Part shown: in pieces, positions 57,814 to 64,000 of the stretch
How the letters are laid out: each line of letters begins with the position of its first letter
Position numbering within the stretch: position 1 is the stretch's first letter
Assembly (NCBI GenBank): GCA_030248135.1
Contig: JASANC010005474.1
Location: 1-64,000 of the forward strand
Reading direction: 5' to 3'
Length of the DNA stretch: 64,000 nucleotides
Source of the DNA: Theristus sp. LFF4_11
Taxonomy: Eukaryota; Nematoda; Chromadorea; Monhysterida; Xyalidae
The notes under the pieces: model-generated
Seen by the model: the letters and a program-made list of their open reading frames with translations, nothing else
Told to the model about the DNA's origin: nothing
The model's database searches: none
Made by a program: the position numbers and the translations under genes

Positions 57814-59675
57814 GCGGCATTCATGACGCAGTATTTAGTAACGCGTAGCTATAGTCGTCCTGGATAATTTGTAGTATTAGCTGATTGGCTGGTGGTTTTG
57901 CCTGAATGTCAAGTTCAAAAAAGAAATTTAATCTTTTTTTGGTTTTTTTTGATTTTTGATGTGCGAGCATTTGTGAAGCAAATGGTCTTTTGCGGCCGAA
58001 GTATAGCGGCCTGAAGGATTGCGGCCTGGACAATAGCGGCCGGAGCATCGCGGCCTGGACAATCGCGTCCTGGAAGATTGCGGCCCGGGGCGATTGCGGC
58101 TTGGGAGGATTGCGGCCTGGGACAATTGCGGCGCGGGACGATTGCGGCCGAAGTATAACGGTCTGGACGATAGCGGCCGGAGCATCGCGGCCTGGACAAT
58201 AGCGGCCTGGAAGATTGCGGCCCGGAACAAATGTGGCCTGGGAGGATTGCGGCCTGGGAGGATTGCGGCCTGGGACAATTGCGGCGCGGAACGATTGCGG
58301 CCAACGATGTTTTCATGCTTTGTCACCTTTTCAAATCAAATTCTGGGGGGCTGGGGGGGGGGGCTGTTCCCCAAAAAAATTTTCGAATCTATCTCTATCT
58401 GGGCTCGGCGACAAGAAAAGTTGAGAATGGAAAATTTCGATTTTGGGTTTTAAGAAAAAATAATTACTAATCAATAAACAAGAAGACAACTTTTTTGGAA
58501 AAAAATGAAAACTCGTGTGCGAGCATAACAATAGGAATAATATAACCAGTTGCGTGCGACAAAGACAATGACAAAGCACCAATATTTCGTGGGCCGCAAT
58601 CGTCCCAGGCCGCAATCGTCCCTGGTCGCAATGGTCCCTGGCCGCAATCGTCCCTGGCCGCAATCGTCCCTGGCCACAATCGTCCCTGGCCGCAATCGTC
58701 CCTGGCCGCAATCCTTCAGGCCGCGATCCTTCATGCCGCAATCGTCCTAGGCCGCGATCCTTCAGGCCGCTATCCTTCAGGCCGAGATGCTTCGGCCGCA
58801 ATGCTTCGGCCTCTATCTAATGGGCCGCAATCGAACGCACACCTTTGTGAAAGCGAACAGTTGGAATTTGAGTTCGAAAATTAATGCAAAACCTTGTTTC
58901 TGATTTGGGAGGCACAGAAAAATAAAAAGCATCAGTTTTGCTGTTCCATGTCTGCCAAACTAGCTCCACAGCTCCACAGCCATTTACAAATTTTCAAGGA
59001 TGAGCAGAGGAGAAATATGATCTGGACAGTGGATCATGGTCGCCGCCGTCGTCGTCGTTGCAAAACCAAAAATTCCGCCATCAAAACTGCTGCTTTTTAT
59101 TTTTCTGTGCCTCCCAAATCAGAAACAAGGTTTTACATTAATTTCCCAACTCATGGGCCACAATCGTCCCGCGCCGCAATTGTCCCAGGCCGCAATCCTC
59201 CCAGGCCACAATCCTCCCAAGCCGCAGTCGTTCCGGACCGCAATCTTCCAGGCCGCTATTGTCCAGGCCGCGATGCTCCGGACGCCATCGTCCAGGCCGC
59301 TATACTTCGGCCGCAATCGTCCCGCGCCGCAATTGTCCCAGGCCGCAATCCTCCCAGACCGCAATCCTCCCAGGCCGCAATCGCCCCGGCCCGCAATCTT
59401 CCAGGCCGCGATTGTCCAGGCCGCGATGCTCCGGCCGCTATCGTCCAGGCCGCAATCCTTCAGGCCGCTGTACTTCGGCCGCAAAAGACCATTTGCCTCA
59501 CAAATGCTCGCACATCAAAAATCAAAAACAAAACAAAAAAAGATTAAATTTCTTTTTTGAACTTGACATTCAGGCAAAACCACCAGCCAATCAGCTAATA
59601 CTACAAATTATCCAGGACGACTATATGTTAAAACATAGCTGCGCGGTCACTAAATTCTGCTTCATGAATGCCCCT
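57814..59675. mobile_element. 1.86-kb foldback element with GC-rich minisatellite arms
   Basis: The arms 57814-58302 and 59155-59675 are long inverted copies of each other. TTAA occurs at both flanks (57810-57813, 59676-59679). Each arm starts with the GGCATTCATGA MITE end, continues through a fragment of the CTGATTGG family, and then becomes a minisatellite of 14-20-base units of the type GATTGCGGCCTGGGA. These units form a higher-order repeat of about 150 bp, present twice per arm. The central 850 bases hold a third array (about 58594-58800, unit CCGCAATCGTCCCTGG) and an inner inverted repeat (58888-58935 against 59090-59137). Frames reading repeated PQSSQAAILPG are products of the repeat, not genes. 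Confidence 0.85.
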
Positions 59676-59679
59676 TTAA

Positions 59680-61123
59680 CGTTTGCGTTTTCCTTGTTGT
59701 GATTAAGTCTAATCCTGAATTATGAGCAATAAATTGCTAGATCATCAAAAATGCATTCAAACCATAAAACTAAAATTCTTGGAACATATTGTGAATTTAT
59801 TCAAACGTGTCCGGACTAAAATGACGTCATTTGCTTTAAAAACGCCCGTTTGTCAAAGTACAGGCACTAAAATTTCAGTTTGGTGTGACTAATTCGACAT
59901 TCACCATTTATTTACGAGAAGAAATCGGCTAAACGGAAAGTCTGGTTTGCTGTGAACGACAAGCGCATGTTTTGCGGCACATGACGTTATTTCAGTGGGA
60001 CACGTTTGAAAAAATATGTCATACACTAACAATCATGGGTAACGAGCACCTCCGGTCAAAATATGGCAGGGGTCAAAATATGGCAGGGGTCAAAATATGG
60101 CATGACACCGGCAGAACGAGTAAACGTTGGCAAATCAATATGTGAACATTCACTAGTTACCGGGTCGACCATAAATTTTGGGTATGCCTGTGGTAGAAAG
60201 TTGCCCAAAAGGGGTATGCTAGCCGGTAAGATAATTTGAGAAAAGATTTTGGGTGTGCCAGAAAAGTTAGGGGGATGGGTCCAAACTTTGGTTATGCCGG
60301 TAAAGTGGGGGGGGGCTCTTTGTCTATTCTGCGGCTCCGTCCCCGCGTGTTTTTTGTGAGGCCCAGAACCCCCGAAACCCCCGCCCCGTTCATGACTGGT
60401 GTCAACTCTTGGGTGTTGCCGATTTCTCTCGTCTCGAAGAAGCGCGACGTTGTCCATCAACAACAACGTGAACCGGTGCGTTTTCCATCTGAAGTATTCA
60501 AGAAAGTACCATGGAACTTAGAAAAATCATTTGGAACGAGAACCACGACCTGGGTTTGGATCTACATGCTGCAAAAGGTAGGTCCAAATTAACGTCGGAC
60601 AGGCTAATTTTCACGAAAGTTTTTGTCAATTTTAAGGGTCAAAACAGCTTTATTTCATCCTGACAGTGCCATATTCGAACTCAGCGCGTCAGCGCGGTTC
60701 GAACTTCGAATGCACCTATTTTTGTCGACCGATCGGATTTTCCTCCGGCACCGGCATTTTGAATTTTTTTGAATTAATTGAAAAAAAAATCTGGGTTTTC
60801 ATTTTTTTCGAACCCCCTAGACAGATAGCTGAGCCAAAAAATATTGTCAGATAGACACAGAAATAGTTTGGGGGGCGCCGCGCCGCCGCCGCCGGCCTTC
60901 CTCCTAAAAAGCTACCGTATTACTTCTATTAAACCCCCCCCAAATTAAACCCCCCCCCAAAAATAAACCCCCACCCCCTCGACAAGTTTCCAAATAATCC
61001 CCCCCCCAAAAATAAACCCCCATGGGGGTTTATTAGAAACCTGTTTGAAACACATACCTAGCGAATTCAGTGGCTGAATGCAGTGACATTGGTGAAATTG
61101 TGCTACCAAAGGCCCCAAAGGGA
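59680..61123. other. repeat-rich region right of the foldback element
   Basis: A 17-base unit GGTCAAAATATGGCAGG is repeated about three times at 60054-60102. A diverged inverted copy of the GTCGACAAAAATAGG repeat lies at about 60670-60830. A C-run patch with AATAAACCCCCACCCCC lies at about 60935-61035 and recurs at 63315-63375. I see no gene. Confidence 0.55.
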
Positions 61124-61141
61124 TGAGTTAGCAGTACTAGG

Positions 61142-61878
61142 TAGGGTTGTTAAACAAAAATGAAATTTTTTTTTTTTAAAAAAAAAGTGATTAAAAAAAA
61201 AACAAAAATGCCGATTTTTTTTAAAAAAAAAAAAATTCGAAAAATTTTCCTCTAATATGCTCTGAAAACCTCAATTTTGGCACAATTTTTCGAAAGTTCA
61301 ACAAAAATTTTCTTTGATTATACCTCGTAAAACCTTTAGCAGTCGATTTTGGGCCGTTTTACCGACTGATTTTAGGCTTCGACAACATCTGCGATGAAGT
61401 TTTTGAGCGTCCCAAAGCTTAGCCTACCATTTCCGATGCAGATAAGGTGACGATTCGCCTCGCAGAGCGTCCGATTGTGCTCGCTGCTCCGTTTGCAAGC
61501 GCTACGTTGTCTGGTTGCTGCTTCGTGTCGTGTCGTCGCGACACCATCAGAAGAATTGATCGAATTTCAAGGCGGTATGTTTGTCTTCACTTTAGCATTA
61601 GCTTAGCTGGGGACAATTAGTGACGTTTTGGAGGTCAAAACACAAGAAGAGGCATGGTGACGGTTTGGAAAAGGGGTAATTGAGGTCACCAAAACAAAAT
61701 CTGCAAAGTTCCGCCATACGGGAGTCATTCGGGAGGCGCTTGCATATCATATGTGGTTCTTCGGACTCCCTGATTGATTCAGCACAACTTTGATTTTTGA
61801 AATTTTTTTTTAAAAAAAAAAAATTTTTTTTTTTAAAAAAAACAAAAATGACGATTTTTGTTTTTTTTAACAACCCTA
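61142..61878. mobile_element. TAGGGTTGTTAA-family element, copy 2 of the window
   Basis: It starts TAGGGTTGTTAA and ends TTAACAACCCTA, with the same A/T hairpin arms and unique core as 37275-38005 but inverted. It is followed after GTAC by a third copy. The pair is flanked by the duplication AGCAGTAC (61130-61137 and 62602-62609). Confidence 0.85.
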
Positions 61879-61882
61879 GTAC

Positions 61883-62601
61883 TAGGGTTGTTAAACAAAA
61901 ATAAAATTTTTTTTTTAAAGTGATTAAAAAAAACAAAAATGCCGATTTTTTTTTAAAAAAAAAATTCGAAAAATTTTCTTCTAATATGCTCTGAAAACCT
62001 CAATTTTGGCAAAATTTTTCGAAAGTTCAACAAAAATTTTCTTTGATTATACCTCGTAAAACCTTTAGCAGTCGATTTTGGGCCGTTTTACCGACTGATT
62101 TTTGGCTACGACAACATCTGCGATGAAGTTTTTGAGCGTCCCAAAGCTTGGCCTACCATTTCCGATGCAGATAAGGTGACGATTCGCCTCGCAGAGCGTC
62201 CGATTGTGCTCGCTGCTCCGTTTGCAAGCGCTACGTTGTCTGGTTGCTTGCTGCTTCGTGTCGTGTCGTCGCAACACCATCAGAAGAATTGATCGAATTT
62301 CAAGGCGGTATGTTTGTCTTCACTTTAGCATTAGTTTAGCTGGGGACAATTAGTGACCTTTTGGAGGTCAAAACACAAGAAGAGGCATGGTGACGGTTTG
62401 GAAAAGGGGTAATTGAGGTCACCAAAACAAAATCTGCAAAGTTCCGTCATATGGGAGTCATTCGGGAGGCGCTTGCATATCATATGTGGTTCTTCGGACT
62501 CCCTGATTGATTTAGCACAACTTTGATTTTTGAATTTAAAAAAAAAAATTTTTTTTTTTAAAAAAACAAAAATGACGATTTTTGTTTTTTTAACAACCCT
62601 A
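61883..62601. mobile_element. TAGGGTTGTTAA-family element, copy 3 of the window
   Basis: This tandem neighbour of the 61142-61878 copy has the same orientation and nearly the same core. Small differences include an added TTGC near 62246. The two copies share one pair of flanking duplications, so they moved together or arose by duplication after insertion. Confidence 0.83.
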
Positions 62602-63189
62602 AGCAGTACCGTGGGCCCAAAAAAAATTTCGAGGGGGGGGTATGGTACCGTGGGGGGGGTGCCGACCAAAAAGTGAGGGGGGGGGGTCCAACCTATGGTA
62701 ACGGGGGACCCCCCCCCCGGGGGTCCCATGGGGGGGGGGGGTGCATTTTTTCAAACTTTTCCGTGGGGGGGTCCACACTCCACCCCCCACCCCCCCATGA
62801 TAAATTTTCGCTCAAATTTTGAAGGAAAAACGCTAAATTTTGCTGCAAAATCGTTGAAATTACAATGAAGATGGTCAAGTTATCATATATTCAGCTTATA
62901 TTATGGACTTTATAGACAAAAAATCATGATTTTCGAAAAAAATTTTAGGGTGTGCAGAAAATTTTGGGGGGGGGGGTGTCCGCCAGACAAAATTTAATGG
63001 GGGGGTGGGGGGGTGTCGGCCAAATTTTCGAGGGGGGGGGGGGGGGTACGATGGGGGGGGGTGCCCGGTTTTAGGGGGGGGGGTGGCACGGTGCCCCCCC
63101 CCCCCCCACCCGACGGTCTCGGGTGCTTTGGGGGGGGTGTACCCCCCCCCCCCCCCCCCCCCCCCCCCGCCCACGGTACTGTGAGTTAG

Positions 63190-64000
63190 TGGTAATTTCA
63201 TTACAAAAGGCTGTTACAAAAGGAAATCTCTGTGAAAAGTAGAAGTTTCTGCGACTTCCTTCCTGCCATGGAAGGTATTTTTGCCATTTTGCCCACCCCT
63301 AAAAATGGTTTCCAAAAAACCCCCCCCCCCCCCAAAAATAATCCCCCCCCCAAAATAAACCCCCACCCCCAGAAGTAGGGTTAGGGGAAAAAAAAAAATC
63401 CGGATTTTTTTTTTAAATTAAAAAAAAAATTTTTTTTTTTAAAAAAAAAAATTTTTTTTACAAGTTAGGTTCGTTCGAAGCGTCTCGTCGAGCTGAGTTC
63501 ATCTAGACTATTTTCAGAACGATCCGGGAAACTATAAGAGCGAAAATCGTGTTTTATTGAAATTATGTCCATTTCATAGAGGGAAAGTTGCATTTTCAAC
63601 AGTAAAACAGGGCAATTTTTCACGTGTACTTGAATATTGAACCGTTCTTAGTGGTTCCTCTTTAGAAAATTACCAAAATTTGACTGTGTTCAAAAATTCC
63701 TGTTTGCTGTAGCTAAGTCGGCAACCCCTGTCGACCCGGTCGCCCCCCCCCCCCCCCAAGACACTTACTTTCAGGTTCAACCAGCTATGCTATCTGCCAC
63801 ATGGCGAGAGCCCACTCTTCAAATCATCGTATCGAAAACACGTACCATGATTTCGCGATCACGTTGCGGGCAACTGACAGACGCAAGTTTAACACGTTAG
63901 TTTAGCTCAGCACGCAAGTTTTAACATGTGGCCATGTTATCGGGTATCTGAAAAACGGTCGTGTGATGTGGTATTAACCAACATCTCCGCTCAAATTGTT
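63190..64000. other. right end of the window, no gene seen
   Basis: This holds C-run patches (63318-63370, 63744-63758) and an A/T hairpin (63384-63460) next to TAGGGTTAGGGG, which may be a decayed TAGGG-family end. The last 300 bases are mixed-composition sequence with no recognisable gene. Confidence 0.45.

Larger units (their letters stand above)
61132..63181. mobile_element. hAT-like G/C-run element, copy 3, split by two nested elements
   Basis: The first six bases CAGTAC (61132-61137) are cut off from the rest (62604-63181) by inserted sequence. The element's own 8-bp duplication TGAGTTAG is at 61124-61131 and 63182-63189, so the outer boundaries are clear. With the insert removed the element is about 580 bp and collinear with copy 1. 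Confidence 0.85.

Noticed and set aside
57990..58820. CRISPR-like array because of regular short repeats
   Set aside because: Units are contiguous, variable and GC-rich with no unique spacers, and the genome is eukaryotic.
57915..59702. Long frames with repeated PQSSQAAILPG or GLDDSGRSIAAW units, reminiscent of repetitive surface proteins
   Set aside because: They are translations of the minisatellite arms, occur on both strands, and lack a start context or splice context.

Overview
The window is metazoan nuclear DNA, most likely from a nematode or a close ecdysozoan relative. It carries intron-rich genes for eEF2, TIPIN, eIF2-gamma, a TWK-type two-pore K+ channel and an innexin. The inferred eEF2 lacks the insertion that vertebrate eEF2 has before its KLWG motif, and its wording resembles the Caenorhabditis protein as I remember it. 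Introns are many and often long, with no Caenorhabditis-like acceptor consensus, so it is not a close Caenorhabditis relative. I built the gene models by hand. In every full model the exon phases chain and the total length divides by three.

Layout, left to right. (1) 679-10417 (+): eEF2, 17 exons, 853 aa. (2) 11509-15909 (+): TIPIN, the replication-fork protection partner of Timeless, 8 exons, 337 aa. (3) 16382-29692 (+): an unrecognised helical protein, 24 exons, about 920 aa. Its 5-kb intron 17 holds an antisense gene (23869-25918, -), a gamma-butyrobetaine/trimethyllysine hydroxylase-like protein that has lost its iron ligands. (4) 30536-35195 (-): eIF2-gamma, 8 exons, 500 aa. (5) 35196-39222: an island of nested transposable elements. 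(6) 39223-41995 (-): a short SLC30 (ZnT)-like protein whose transport-site residues are replaced. (7) 45621-50457 (+): K2P potassium channel, 11 exons, 599 aa. (8) 52302-57475 (+): innexin, 9 exons, 581 aa. (9) 57476-64000: a second repeat island.

The genes do not form one pathway. They include two translation GTPases, a fork-protection factor and two neuromuscular-type membrane proteins (channel and gap junction), next to two probable pseudo-proteins (a dioxygenase and a cation transporter).

The most novel material is the repeat landscape. A G/C-run-rich hAT-like non-autonomous family (ends CAGTACCGTGGG) is present three times, each with a perfect 8-bp target duplication. A second family (ends TAGGGTTGTTAA), also with 8-bp duplications, is inserted into two of those copies. 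A third small element shows an 8-bp duplication. A 1.86-kb foldback element carries about 490-bp arms made of a GC-rich minisatellite. Several palindromic MITE families sit in introns of the housekeeping genes. Homopolymer runs in the two islands make exact lengths there unreliable.
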